Shown: positions 18,327-27,322 of the stretch, in pieces
Numbering within the stretch: position 1 is the first letter of the stretch
Layout: every line of letters begins with the position of its first letter
NCBI RefSeq assembly: GCF_900458895.1
Contig: NZ_LR962863.1
Coordinates: forward strand, 1,550,001 to 1,614,000
Direction: 5' to 3'
DNA length: 64,000 nucleotides
Origin: Staphylococcus schleiferi
Lineage (GTDB): Bacteria > Bacillota > Bacilli > Staphylococcales > Staphylococcaceae
Notes under the pieces: generated by a model
Told to the model about the DNA's origin: nothing
Seen by the model: the letters and a program-made list of their open reading frames with translations, nothing else
Database searches by the model: none
Translations under genes and position numbers: made by a program

Positions 18327-18533
18327 ATGAAAACATTTAAAAATAATTATCTATCTTTAGTGGTTATCATTATAGCCATTTTGATTGGCTTCTTTTTACA
18401 ACATAAATTCAACCTGCCACTATTTGCTGGTGCATTCATCGGTGTCTTCCTCGGCATGCTCGGCGGTTTTATCACACAAATTTTAATGCCTAAAGATCAA
18501 AATCATGATGCTGATCAAAAGAATCGGCAGTAA
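18327..18533 (+). CDS. Small two-helix membrane protein
   Basis: 68 aa: MKTFKNNYLS, then hydrophobic segments at about 10-25 and 32-53, and a polar tail MPKDQNHDADQKNRQ. The second helix is glycine-rich (GAFIGVFLGMLGGF), suggesting helix packing. TAGGAGTG precedes the ATG by eight bases. It is divergent from nuc and followed by a terminator. The function is not known. Confidence 0.72.
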   Translation: MKTFKNNYLSLVVIIIAILIGFFLQHKFNLPLFAGAFIGVFLGMLGGFITQILMPKDQNHDADQKNRQ

Positions 18534-18882
18534 ATACAATGATTATCCACAAAAAGTTCACTTAAACTATAACTGGACGTACCTATGTATAAAACTTTTA
18601 TAAAGCATAAAAAAGACTATACTTTTTTACGCACAGATGATACAACTCGATCGTCAAAATATTCTCCACTCACAGCCAGTCTGTGCAGTGGTTTTTTTGA
18701 AATTGTACAATACTTTTAATAGTACGTTTTTAATTTTATACCCTTGATAGCAAATCATTATCTGTCACAAATCATTCTATATTACAATTGTAATATAAAA
18801 TTCTTTTATTAATGAAATAGTGGTCTAGAAATACTTGTTGAAAAAGTGTTTCTTTATCGAATAATAGAGGTGTCATTGACCC
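18534..18882. other. Intergenic region with one terminator
   Basis: 349 bases without a convincing gene. The only clear element is the terminator at 18666-18698; the rest is AT-rich spacer. Confidence 0.5.
18666..18698 (+). terminator. Terminator
   Basis: ccactcacag pairs with ctgtgcagtgg (one bulge) around ccagt and is followed by seven T. It lies 130 bases beyond the 68-aa membrane protein gene on the same strand. Confidence 0.78.
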
Positions 18883-19101
18883 ATGCTCATAGTCTTGTTT
18901 ATGTTCAGTTTTTTGGCCTCCAATGCGTTATTAATTTTATTTATTACCATATCCCTTAATAACCAAATTGACTTTCAATTTATGATTGATATTAATAAAA
19001 TTAAGCATTTAGAAAAATATAACCGCCTATTTTTTATTATGGGAATTATTTTACTAATCTTTTCTATGTATATATTGTTACAATTTTTACAACGGTTATA
19101 G
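18883..19101 (+). CDS. Small two-helix membrane protein
   Basis: 72 aa with hydrophobic segments at about 1-25 and 49-70 and a short charged link (DINKIKHLEKYNR). AGAGGTG is 13 bases upstream of the ATG, a long spacing. A terminator lies 36 bases after the stop, which supports a real transcript. No family is recognised. Confidence 0.55.
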   Translation: MLIVLFMFSFLASNALLILFITISLNNQIDFQFMIDINKIKHLEKYNRLFFIMGIILLIFSMYILLQFLQRL

Positions 19102-19136
19102 CAAAACCCAATTGCATCAGTAGCCTTTGTTGTCAT

Positions 19137-19187
19137 AGAGAAATTCCAAATTTGAACCTTTACGTTCAATGTGAGTTTCTCTTTTTT
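19137..19187 (+). terminator. Terminator after the 72-aa membrane protein
   Basis: Arms agagaaa (19137-19143) and tttctct (19176-19182) with further internal pairing (gaac/gttc), followed by TTTTTG. Confidence 0.7.
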
Positions 19188-19740
19188 GTTTATTTAACCC
19201 ATTAGATTTTTTAGTGACAAGATAATAAATAAATGTAACGCAAAATTTAATCAACCTCTAAAATATCGTAAATACATCTTATCATTTTTATATTTAAAGT
19301 TAAAATTATATACAATGACTTCACTAAATTTACAAATATTTTTATATAAGTGGTTAGCAGATATTCTAAAAATAACGAAATGATTATGAAATTATAGTTA
19401 AGATGTCACTATTGAATTAAAGAACTCTATTACAGCTGATTGTAGTGATTAAATTGCTAAGTAATGATATATCAAATCAAGAAAATAAATACTGTTTTTG
19501 ATATTTAATAAAGATTTGATAATGGATGTATTTTTTGGTATATTACGGCTTATAAACAAGTGGATAATTTTACACTCTAAAACTTGTTTACCTCATATTT
19601 TTGTTTCTAAAATAAACTAAAAGTTGAGCTTTGTTTTTGATAGATTCTTATTCTTAATTGACCTTTTGACATTTCGTTCGTAATAGCAATTCATTTTACG
19701 CTTCGTATCATTAAGAATTATTTCAACTAGGAGAGAAAAA
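19188..19740. other. AT-rich intergenic region
   Basis: About 550 bases, very AT-rich, without a supported gene, repeat or RNA. Its right end supplies the ribosome site of the following gene. Confidence 0.5.
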
Positions 19741-20004
19741 ATGGGAGAGTTAAACAAAAATGAATTAGAACAATTAGAAAAAAGAATTAATCATAGATTT
19801 GATGATTTAGAAAGACAATTACATGCCTTACCGATGCACTTAGAAGATAAAATGAAACTCATTTTTCAAATAGAGAAAGAAATTCTTAGAGGTGAAAGAA
19901 TAAAAGATCGGGACAAAATTATTAACCGAATCGCCGTTACTTTAACAGTGATTGGTACGATTTTAACGACAATCATTGCTTTGTTCACTTTTTTCTGGCG
20001 ATAA
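19741..20004 (+). CDS. Small coiled-coil protein with C-terminal membrane helix
   Basis: 87 aa. Residues 3-62 are charged and heptad-like (NELEQLEKRINHRFDDLERQ), and residues 63-85 form a membrane helix (IAVTLTVIGTILTTIIALFT) ending FFWR. The layout resembles XhlA-type holin-associated proteins of phages and defective prophages, but no lysis genes adjoin it. TAGGAGAG lies seven bases before the ATG, and a terminator follows. Its role is unknown. Confidence 0.75.
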   Translation: MGELNKNELEQLEKRINHRFDDLERQLHALPMHLEDKMKLIFQIEKEILRGERIKDRDKIINRIAVTLTVIGTILTTIIALFTFFWR

Positions 20005-20030
20005 AGCAAAATAAACAGTATAAAGTCATG

Positions 20031-20066
20031 ATACCACATACATGATCGTGGTATTTGATTCTTTTT
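20031..20066 (+). terminator. Terminator after the coiled-coil protein
   Basis: ataccac (20031-20037) and gtggtat (20048-20054) with a ten-base loop, then TTGATTCTTTTTG. Confidence 0.7.
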
Positions 20067-20861
20067 GCTCACCTTTTGCATTAAAGGAAATACGATGAAA
20101 TCGAATTAAGATTACTCGTATTTCCCTTTTTATATTTACGGCTTCCTTTTCAGGAGTGAACGTAAAATAAGTCATGTCGATAGTATATTCACTACGATAT
20201 TAATGATTGTTAATGTATTTGATTTTTTCTTCATATTGTTATCCTATTTATACAAATTAACGACTCACTCCAATTTATTATAACTTTAAATTAACTTTAT
20301 TTACAAATTTAATTTTCTAATACATAACAGTTTTGTAACTACGTAATGACTTAAACAGCTTTTGTACACTTGATATTATGTCATTCTTTGTAGGCTGTTG
20401 AATCAAATTCTCAATTTAGGTTTATTTTTATATTGAAACATTATACAAATTTTACACATCTATATGCACATCTTTATACTAAAACAGCTTAAAATTCCAC
20501 TCATTTATTCCTAATTTGAACAAAATCTTTTAAATTACATAAATGTTTTCGACATATTTATATTTAAACCTTTAATTATATTTATCACTATTGATTTTAA
20601 TGCTATAATTGTGCTGTTCATTAGTCTCTAAAAATAACAATTCGCGATGATTCCAGTTCATATTTATAAAATTTGCTTTGTAACTGTATGACATCGCACA
20701 CCATTTATCATCTTTTGCGTATTTTCTAACCTTAAACCGATTGATAGATGGATTAAAGTGACGTTTACTCCTTTTTAATGACACATCATAAGAAGGTTTA
20801 ACCCAGCATGAATTCAAAATTTAGATACTAGGATAAGATTATAGTAGAAGGAGTCAAGCAG
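20067..20861. other. AT-rich intergenic region
   Basis: About 795 bases before the second thermonuclease. An 81-codon minus-strand frame at 20572-20817 lacks a ribosome site and has an unnatural composition, so I do not call it. AAGGAG at 20848-20853 serves the following gene. Nothing else stands out. Confidence 0.5.
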
Positions 20862-21833
20862 ATGAAACAACGGAAGTGGTATCAAACGCAATGGTTTACA
20901 ATTTTAATGCTTATTTTTGTTTTTCCAGTAGGTCTATTTTTAATGTGGAAATATCAGCCTTGGGGTAAGTGGATTAAAATTATTGTTACAGTCGTGGTCT
21001 TAATCATGTTTATGATTAATTTTCCAAATAATAAACAACCACAAGATTCTCATTCAACAAAGCAAGAAACAACTCAAGAGCATACGAATAAGGAAGAACA
21101 CAAAAAACAAACTTCTAAACATAAAGATGAAAAAAATGAAGCAAAAAAAGAAAAAGAAGACAAGGAATCATACGAACCAGGAACTACGGACCGCATACCA
21201 GTTAAGTTAAGTGCAGCGGTAGATGGTGATACCGCGAAATTCGTTTACAACAATAAAACTGAAACATTTAGATTCCTACTTATTGATACACCTGAAACGA
21301 AGCACCCTCGTTTAGGCAAACAGCCATTTGGTCAAGAAGCTTCTGATCGGACAGCTGAACTACTTAGAAATGCCAAAAAAATTGAAGTAGAATTTGATGT
21401 AGGTCAAAAACAAGATAAGTACCATAGATATTTGGCATATATTTATGTTGATGGAAAAATGTTAAACGATATTTTAGTCAAAGAAGGCTTAGCGAGAGTC
21501 GCTTATGTTTATCCGCCAAATACAAGATATTTATCTGAGTTAGAAGCTTCTCAAGAAAAAGCAAGAGAAGAAAAGTTAGGCATATGGAGTTTGACTTCTG
21601 CTTTCGAGGAAGAAAGTCATGAACAACCTGCTGCAACAACAGCACCTGCTCAAAATGACAACACAGCACAACCTGCACCTCAACAATCACATACAGAACC
21701 AGCTCAAAGCACTCAATCATTTGCCAATTGTACACAGTTACGTTCGGTTTATCCAAACGGCGTTCCACAAGGACATCCTGCATACCAACCAAAATTAGAC
21801 AGAGATAACGATAATTTTGCATGTGAACGTTAA
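20862..21833 (+). CDS. Membrane-anchored thermonuclease with C-terminal excalibur domain
   Basis: 323 aa. Two hydrophobic segments lie at about 13-29 and 38-54, then a Lys/Glu-rich linker (55-108). The SNase domain is at about 113-245: AVDGDTAKFV, FLLIDTPETKHPR, and KYHRYLAYIYVDGKML. A Gln/Pro/Ala-rich linker leads to the excalibur motif at the end (LDRDNDNFACER; Ca-binding Asp array with Cys). The SNase catalytic residues appear intact. It probably acts on the cell surface. AGAAGGAG precedes the ATG. It is a second, clearly diverged thermonuclease 2.7 kb from nuc and carries an extra domain. Confidence 0.92.
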   Translation: MKQRKWYQTQWFTILMLIFVFPVGLFLMWKYQPWGKWIKIIVTVVVLIMFMINFPNNKQPQDSHSTKQETTQEHTNKEEHKKQTSKHKDEKNEAKKEKEDKESYEPGTTDRIPVKLSAAVDGDTAKFVYNNKTETFRFLLIDTPETKHPRLGKQPFGQEASDRTAELLRNAKKIEVEFDVGQKQDKYHRYLAYIYVDGKMLNDILVKEGLARVAYVYPPNTRYLSELEASQEKAREEKLGIWSLTSAFEEESHEQPAATTAPAQNDNTAQPAPQQSHTEPAQSTQSFANCTQLRSVYPNGVPQGHPAYQPKLDRDNDNFACER

Positions 21834-21924
21834 CTCAGTATTCTAATATTTAGCTTACCAAAAAGTGAGATAAAATTATTAGTAATCATAAGATAACTAA
21901 CTTTAGTTCATTGGATTATACATT

Positions 21925-21967
21925 AAAAGCAGTTGTGAAAGATTTAATATCTAACACAACTGCTTTT
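21925..21967. terminator. Bidirectional terminator
   Basis: aaaagcagttgtg (21925-21937) and cacaactgctttt (21955-21967) form a perfect 13-bp stem. It serves the excalibur nuclease (+) and the convergent MFS gene (-). Confidence 0.85.
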
Positions 21968-22022
21968 ATTTTCAATCTATTATTTTAAATTCACGCCGTT
22001 TCTCTTCTGTCATCATCAAAAT

Positions 22023-23303
22023 CTATGCACGAGATTTGCGGTTTAAAAAGAGTAACAGTAAAGTACATAAACTGCCTAAAAATGAGACGATAATGCCAAT
22101 TTCAAATATCATACGATATGCTGTAACAACATTATCTTGATGCGCATCAAGGAGCTTACCATTCATCGTGTAAACCCAGAAAATAGGCGCATATGCTGCG
22201 AACGAACCTACACTCATTGCTGAACCAGCATATTTTTTAGGAATATCAAACTCAGCAATAGGCGCTAGTATTACACTTTTAGCTAAAAACGTTGACACTG
22301 AAAATACGATTAAAAGCGCCATACTGATAAAGAGATTTCCTTCGATAAATACAACACCTAGTAAAACGAGTGATGATAAAATAAGCGCTGAGAAAATCAT
22401 TTTCGAAGATGACTTAAATACATAGTCTGAAATCAAACCCGCAGACACACCCATAATGACGCCCATAAGTCCTGTATTAAAGATTCCGAAAAGCGCAGTT
22501 TGTGTTGTTGAAAGTTCATAAGTTTTTTGTAAATACGGCACGCTATATATTAAAATGATATAGCCCCAATAAATCGACATCGCACTCAATGATGCCAACC
22601 ATACTTTAGGCTGTAATAGCACATAGAATAAACCTTTAAGTGCTTCAGCTGATTTATTAAGATGCATCTCTTCTGTTTTTTCTTCATCGATTGCAGCAAT
22701 ACCATTTTTTGGCACATATTTGATAATTAATAGAATTAAAGGAATAATCAATAAATTATATGCAAGCATGCCCCCTTTAAATACAACAATCCCACTGATT
22801 AATGACATGATTCCTACAATAATTAAATTCATGATCATTTCTTCGGCACGTCGGATTGATTCTAATAATCCAAAACCCATACCTCGATTACTTTGGTTCG
22901 TGAATAACATAACACCGTTAAGTACAGCTGGCCAAAAGAATGAGTCCACAATACCCCAAATAATCGCAATTACTTTTAACATTTGAAAAGTTGGACTGAA
23001 GAAAATGATCACTGAAATAGTTATAAAGCGAATTACCAATCCTACAATTAAAATAGATTTCACCGAAAAACGGTTATTAATCCAACCCGCAGGAATGTAA
23101 AAGAATATAGAAATACCAATGAGCCCAAATATCGCTCCTAGCTCTGCATTACTTACTTGTAAGACATCGAGTAATAAATTATAAAATGTCCCTTTGAAGG
23201 CTTCGAAACTTGAGTAAATCAACTGCCCTGCTGTCACAACAGTTAAAAATCCAATAAGCGTCTGTCTATCTTTAAAGTTCAATTTGTCCATAATACGTTT
23301 CAT
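22023..23303 (-). CDS. MFS transporter
   Basis: 426 aa with about twelve membrane helices; the loop AGWINNRFSVKS after helix 2 matches the MFS 2-3 loop. GGAAGGGG stands eight bases before the ATG at 23303, which I prefer to a start 22 codons upstream that would overlap the previous gene. It begins 31 bases after the glycerophosphodiester phosphodiesterase, so the two are co-transcribed. A role in glycerophosphodiester or sugar-phosphate uptake is suggested by that pairing only. Confidence 0.85.
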   Translation of the reverse strand: MKRIMDKLNFKDRQTLIGFLTVVTAGQLIYSSFEAFKGTFYNLLLDVLQVSNAELGAIFGLIGISIFFYIPAGWINNRFSVKSILIVGLVIRFITISVIIFFSPTFQMLKVIAIIWGIVDSFFWPAVLNGVMLFTNQSNRGMGFGLLESIRRAEEMIMNLIIVGIMSLISGIVVFKGGMLAYNLLIIPLILLIIKYVPKNGIAAIDEEKTEEMHLNKSAEALKGLFYVLLQPKVWLASLSAMSIYWGYIILIYSVPYLQKTYELSTTQTALFGIFNTGLMGVIMGVSAGLISDYVFKSSSKMIFSALILSSLVLLGVVFIEGNLFISMALLIVFSVSTFLAKSVILAPIAEFDIPKKYAGSAMSVGSFAAYAPIFWVYTMNGKLLDAHQDNVVTAYRMIFEIGIIVSFLGSLCTLLLLFLNRKSRA

Positions 23304-23334
23304 ATGACGTACCCCTTCCGCTTTGTTGTAAAAT

Positions 23335-24081
23335 CTATTGTTGTTGCAAATGAATGAGATCATCAGCATAATCTGTAAATATGCCGTCTACACCCCAATT
23401 GATCAGTGTATTTGCACGATCTTTATCATTCACTGTCCATACGCTCAATGTATAACCAGAATTTTTAATTTCTGAAACGAGTTCTCGTGTTAAGTTAATA
23501 TCTTCTAAATGGACAATAGATGAACCACAATAATCTACTACTGTACGCCAATCATTATAAAACGCACATTTTTCAAATAAAACCGCACGCTTATATTGTG
23601 GTATATATTGTTCTGCTAATTTGAGCAAACTAAAGTTAAAACTAGAAATTAATACTTCTACTGAGTCATCTAATTTCTCAATTTGTGTCTTCATTAATTG
23701 CAACATGCGTTCACTTAAATAGGTTCCATTTGGACCCGTAACACCTTTAAGCTCGATATTAAGATTCATTTTATAACGATTTGCAAACGCTATAAGCTGC
23801 TCAAATGTCAAAATACGTTCATCTGCAAACTCTGGATGAAACCAAGCCCCAGCTGATGCATTCTGAATTGCTTCATAACGCGTTTCACTCACTTCTCCAT
23901 ATGTATTCGTTGTTCGATCTAAGTCATCATCATGAAATATAATTAAAACTTCATCCTTGGTGATAGCGACATCGAGTTCAAGCCACTTCACCCCTTCAAC
24001 TTTACGAGCTAAATCAAATGCTGCAAAAGTATTTTCAGGTGCTTTACTCGACAATCCTCTATGTGCGAAAATATTCGTCAT
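23335..24081 (-). CDS. Glycerophosphodiester phosphodiesterase
   Basis: 248 aa, a GDPD TIM barrel. The motif IFAHRGLSSKAPENT (catalytic His/Arg and Glu) opens the protein. LELDVAITKD and FHDDDLDRTTN follow, with the second catalytic His. No signal peptide is seen, so it acts in the cytosol, unlike the secreted GlpQ. It cleaves glycerophosphodiesters to sn-glycerol 3-phosphate, which feeds GlpD. It is first in an operon with an MFS transporter. Confidence 0.93.
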   Translation of the reverse strand: MTNIFAHRGLSSKAPENTFAAFDLARKVEGVKWLELDVAITKDEVLIIFHDDDLDRTTNTYGEVSETRYEAIQNASAGAWFHPEFADERILTFEQLIAFANRYKMNLNIELKGVTGPNGTYLSERMLQLMKTQIEKLDDSVEVLISSFNFSLLKLAEQYIPQYKRAVLFEKCAFYNDWRTVVDYCGSSIVHLEDINLTRELVSEIKNSGYTLSVWTVNDKDRANTLINWGVDGIFTDYADDLIHLQQQ

Positions 24082-24483
24082 AATAATCCCCTTTACTAAA
24101 TTTGAAAATAAAATCTACAAAGCTTTGGTATAGCTTGCATTATTATTGTGCGAAATCATAACGTTAATAAACTGCGTATTAGACTCGATAACACACCTAT
24201 CAATCATAATTAAACATTATCCACGCTTATATAAATTAAATTAAAAACAATGATTAATCGCTACCAATTATAATGAAACAATGGTTTTATACAATAACTT
24301 TTGTAGACCTACTCATTATTATAAAGCGTTTACATTATACTGACAATATGATATTAATATTTTTTTAATTCATTTTAATGTCTAATGCACTATATGAATG
24401 GAAACGCGCATTAATCACTTTGATGCTAGACTAAAAAACGGACACAGTAAATTGATAGGAATTTAATGTATAATAAAAGAAAT
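24082..24483. other. Intergenic region before the IS graveyard
   Basis: About 400 AT-rich bases. The last ~50 (from about 24430) probably belong to the left end of the IS3 element, since they precede its first gene with a proper ribosome site. Nothing else is recognised. Confidence 0.45.
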
Positions 24484-24504
24484 CAATTTATAGGAGTGCC
24501 AGTG

Positions 24505-24843
24505 ATGGCGAGAAGAAAATACGATCATAGCTTTAAAATGGAAGCAATTCAATGAGTAGAATCAGGGAGACGTGCCTCAGAAGTTTCGAGAGATTTAGAT
24601 ATTCCTATTCAAACCTTAACAAGATGGCTGAGTATATACCGTAAAGACGGTGAAAAAGGTTTTTTTGGTAGCGGTAAACGTACGTCAAATACACAAGTAG
24701 AAGCAGATTTAGAAAAGCGATTAAGAGACTTAGAGGAAGAAAATAAAATCTTAAAAAAGGCTATGCACATCTTTGCCAAAGACCAGAAGTAATATATAAG
24801 TTTATCTATGAACACCGACATGAATTTCGTGTCGTAAAGATGT
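24505..24843 (+). pseudogene. IS3-family orfA with internal stop, plus start of orfB
   Basis: After TAGGAGTG the frame reads MARRKYDHSFKMEAIQ, then TGA. It resumes with VESGRRASEVSRDLDIPI and QTLTRWLSIYRKDGEKGFF. The ending DLEEENKILKKAMHIFAKDQ is the helix-turn-helix and leucine-zipper layout of IS3 orfA. The following FIYEHRHEFRVVKMCQVLGVS is the normal beginning of orfB. After about 20 residues it is broken off by unrelated IS21 sequence. The element is dead. Confidence 0.88.
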
Positions 24844-24865
24844 GCCAAGTTCTAGGTGTTTCGAT

Positions 24866-25484
24866 TGGTGGGGTTCCTAAAGAACTACTCACAGATAATA
24901 TGAAAGAAGTGATGGATCAGCCCTGTACGAGATTCAGTAAAGGTCAAATCAATCGTCGATTCGAACAATTCGCGCATGATATGGGAACAAAAGTCCGACC
25001 ATGTATAGCAGGGAGACCTATGACAAAGGGTAAGGTTGAAGCTTCTATGAAACTACTTGATGAAATCCATGCCTATCAAGGCGAATTTAATTTGTCTGAG
25101 CTTCATGAATATATCTCAAAACTGAATCAAAGATTAAATTATCAGCTACACCAGGGTACGGGAAAAATACCGATTATTGAATTAGAAAAAGAAAAGAGCC
25201 ACTTACTCCCCTTCCAACGGAAAAAGTAAGAGACTCCTATAGAATCATTGGACAACATGTAAAAGTTAACGCTTCTAATATGATTACGTTTCAAGAAAAT
25301 CAATATTCAGTACCATCTGAATATGCCGGAAAGCGCGTGCAATTACAAGTGTTCAACCATGAACTACATGTATATTATAACAAGAAGCTGATAGCGTGCC
25401 ACTCTATAAGTAACGCCAAGTTGAATTATAAAGAAGAACATTATATTGAAGCGTTGCAATTATCATCCCCATATTATCCAGTCG
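24866..25484 (+). pseudogene. istA: IS21-family IstA transposase fragment
   Basis: GGVPKELLTDNMKEVMDQP, then VRPCIAGRPMTKGKVEASMK and LLDEIHAYQGEFNLSELHEY, is the DDE core of IstA. A stop at 25229 is followed in another frame by VRDSYRIIGQHVKVNASNMI and YSVPSEYAGKRVQLQVF through LNYKEEHYIEALQLSSPYY, the C-terminal part. The N-terminal half is missing and a frameshift lies near 25227. The fragment is fused to IS3 orfB on the left and a group II intron end on the right. Confidence 0.88.
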
Positions 25485-25618
25485 TCAGTGCGAGTGTTTA
25501 CGTCCGACTTCCTTCAGATTCCACTTCACAATGGACACCCTTGTCTTTCGCTAACAGTTCCTACTACCAAGCCTGTAACGGACTTTCACCGTCAAGATGT
25601 TACCCATGCCGGGCGCAC
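25485..25618 (-). mobile_element. Group II intron 5' end fragment (domain I)
   Basis: On the minus strand the sequence opens GTGCGCCCGGCATGGGTAAC, the GUGYG 5' splice end of bacterial group II introns. It continues with ggtgaaagtcc and gcgaaagacaagggtgtcc, then gaatctgaaggaagtcggac, all typical of domain I. The homology stops near 25485 where istA sequence begins. No reverse transcriptase or domains V/VI remain. Only the conserved primary sequence identifies it; I could not fold it. Confidence 0.8.
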
Positions 25619-25629
25619 TATAAACATCA

Positions 25630-25656
25630 AAATAGAGACCTGTTGTAGGCCTCTAT
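25630..25656. terminator. Hairpin between the intron fragment and the small membrane ORF
   Basis: aatagag-acc (25630-25639) pairs with ggc-ctctatt (25648-25657) around tgttgta. On the minus strand it follows the bacteriocin-like gene pair; the T tract is short (TTTTGATGTTT). Confidence 0.55.
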
Positions 25657-25799
25657 TTGCTTTTCTTTTTATCAGAAACAAATACATTTAAGAATAATAG
25701 AAACAATGGTGGAAATATAAAAAACAATGAGAATATACCGATAACGAATGGTAATGTAATACAAGCTAAAATAATTCCCAAAATCATTATTAAAATCAC
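25653..25799 (-). CDS. Small hydrophobic protein, possible immunity partner
   Basis: 48 aa from a GTG, or 44 aa from an internal ATG at 25787. Nearly all of it is hydrophobic (MILGIILACITLPFVIGIFS continuing to LFFIFPPLFLLFLNVFV), with a basic tail SDKKKSK. It lies 11 bases after the secreted glycine-zipper protein on the same strand. No clear ribosome site is seen, so it may depend on coupling. Small basic-tailed membrane proteins next to bacteriocin genes are often immunity proteins; that is inference. Confidence 0.45.
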   Translation of the reverse strand: MILIMILGIILACITLPFVIGIFSLFFIFPPLFLLFLNVFVSDKKKSK

Positions 25800-25810
25800 A
25801 TTATTTTTTT

Positions 25811-26365
25811 TTAATCGAAACAACTAGCTACAGCTCCTCCCATTCCTCCAGATACTCCACCTATCACTCCACCAATAACAGATCCAGCTCCAACTGAAAC
25901 AGGAGTTGCTCCAATAGCTCCATATCCAGCTCCACTAGCAATACCTCCTCCAGTGCCACCAAGAAGTCCACTACCAGTACCTAAAGCACATTTTTTCCAA
26001 TTAGTTTTATAAGTTACAATATCATCACTTTCTTTTAATGTAACATTACCAATAATATTACCATCTAAGACCTTATAAGTAACATAAGCTTTTCTTTTAT
26101 CTTTTGTCGTTACTTCCGAAGGCAATTCTTCAGATTTTTTTGTTTTTTTATTTAAAATTGTTGCCTTGCCATTTTTCACTTTTCCTTCAGCGAATTTATT
26201 GGGAACAACTTTAAATTGAGCATCATTAACTTTGACAACTTTCACTTTAGCATCATCACTGTCCTTCGAAGTACCTGCAGTAACAGAATCAGTTTCAAAT
26301 ATTCCGTAGTTAAAAGAAATCAATAAACCAAAAACAATTAATAATGATGATATTTTTTTGTACAT
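25811..26365 (-). CDS. Secreted glycine-zipper protein, bacteriocin-like
   Basis: 184 aa. Residues 1-22 form a signal peptide; cleavage is likely by about residue 31. Residues 32-125 are polar and Lys-rich. Residues 127-181 are a glycine zipper (GSGLLGGTGGGIASGAG, VIGGVIGGVSGGMGGAVA) bounded by Cys126 and Cys182, which could form one disulfide. A pore-forming toxin released from a larger precursor, as SdpC is, would look like this, but I recognise no named family. AAGGAG lies nine bases before the ATG. It stands among mobile-element scraps beside a small membrane ORF. Confidence 0.75.
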   Translation of the reverse strand: MYKKISSLLIVFGLLISFNYGIFETDSVTAGTSKDSDDAKVKVVKVNDAQFKVVPNKFAEGKVKNGKATILNKKTKKSEELPSEVTTKDKRKAYVTYKVLDGNIIGNVTLKESDDIVTYKTNWKKCALGTGSGLLGGTGGGIASGAGYGAIGATPVSVGAGSVIGGVIGGVSGGMGGAVASCFD

Positions 26366-26565
26366 TTCAAAAACTCCTTATTCAGAAGTTAAACAATCCC
26401 TTAATAACATCCCAATTGAAGCATATCATAGTGATTTATTTATACCAATTATTTGATAAATTATGACCCTCGGAATTTTTAATTTGTGATGTATACACTT
26501 ACCAATTATATTCTAGTTTATTAGCGCAAAAAGTATCACCATATAAGGTAACCCTAATATATTAC
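26366..26565. other. Upstream region of the glycine-zipper gene
   Basis: 200 AT-rich bases between the secreted protein and the endolysin remnant. It must hold the promoter of the former, but no clean pair of hexamers is evident. Confidence 0.4.
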
Positions 26566-27074
26566 TTAACCTATAATTTTCCCCACAGTGCTTTTTTTCA
26601 ACAATTTTCCTTCTTTATCAGTTATTTTACCTATAGGCATGTATAAATTATCTTTCTTATTCGCACCATCCGCTTGATACTTAAATTGAACCTACCACAT
26701 TTTATTTTTTACATCTTTAATAACTTGATCAAATAGCACCCACTCGTCAGGCTTAATCCATGAATCGTTGTCCACTTCTTCCTTATCCATACCAAAGGCG
26801 CGACGTACAACGATTGGGTCTGTGTTACTTTTAGATGCAGTAAATTCACCTTTCCATGGCCATACAGTTTTAGGTGGTTTACCTGATTTGGATTTGGCAA
26901 CATTTGGAGCTACTTTTGGTATAGGTGAATCATCTTGCATATATTTAATCACAAGATTATCTATGATTGCGATGTCATGACGACCATAGCCACATGCAGA
27001 TAATATATTACTAGGATCTTGTTTATCATATTGAATATCTTGATGGCCGGGCATTGGTGTACGTGGATTAATTT
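26566..27074 (-). pseudogene. Phage endolysin remnant (amidase end plus SH3b)
   Basis: The fragment opens NPRTPMPGHQDIQYDKQDPS and YGRHDIAIIDNLV, the end of a staphylococcal phage amidase domain. A linker follows (PPKTVWPWKGEFTASKS), then the SH3b domain (WIKPDEWVLFDQV). A TAG at 26692 interrupts it, and the frame continues VQFKYQADGANKKDNLYMPI to a natural stop at 26566. The N-terminal catalytic part is absent. It belongs to a decayed prophage with the terminase and integrase pieces next to it. Confidence 0.85.
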
Positions 27075-27111
27075 CCTATGAATTACATAATGCCCCTTAA
27101 TGCGACAAGAA

Positions 27112-27252
27112 TTACAGAGTGATTTCAGTGAACGTGATTAATCTGTAAAATAACAAGACTCTAATCCAAAATAATTTTTCACCATTTTTGGCTAACGAAT
27201 CATCATCGTCTTTACATGTAAATATTAAATTACTTTCAGATTTAAACCGCAT
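27112..27252 (-). CDS. Small phage-remnant ORF
   Basis: 46 aa, MRFKSESNLIFTCKDDDDSLA onwards, with AGGTGAT six bases before the ATG. It overlaps nothing and lies between endolysin and terminase fragments, so it is probably a leftover phage gene, perhaps with a foreign C-terminus from the deletion joint. No function is recognised. Confidence 0.35.
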   Translation of the reverse strand: MRFKSESNLIFTCKDDDDSLAKNGEKLFWIRVLLFYRLITFTEITL

Positions 27253-27322
27253 TTTTATCACCTAAATCGCAAACTGTTGAATTGCTTCTAATTCTTCTTC
27301 CACAGTCTTATTCTCAAATGTT

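Noticed and set aside
20572-20817. 81-codon minus-strand reading frame
   Set aside because: It starts at a TTG without a ribosome site, has low-complexity composition, and shows no family resemblance.
27107-27125. aattacagagt shared with the CRISPR repeat core
   Set aside because: Only 11 bases match; there is no second copy, no 36-nt unit and no spacer pattern, so chance in AT-rich DNA.
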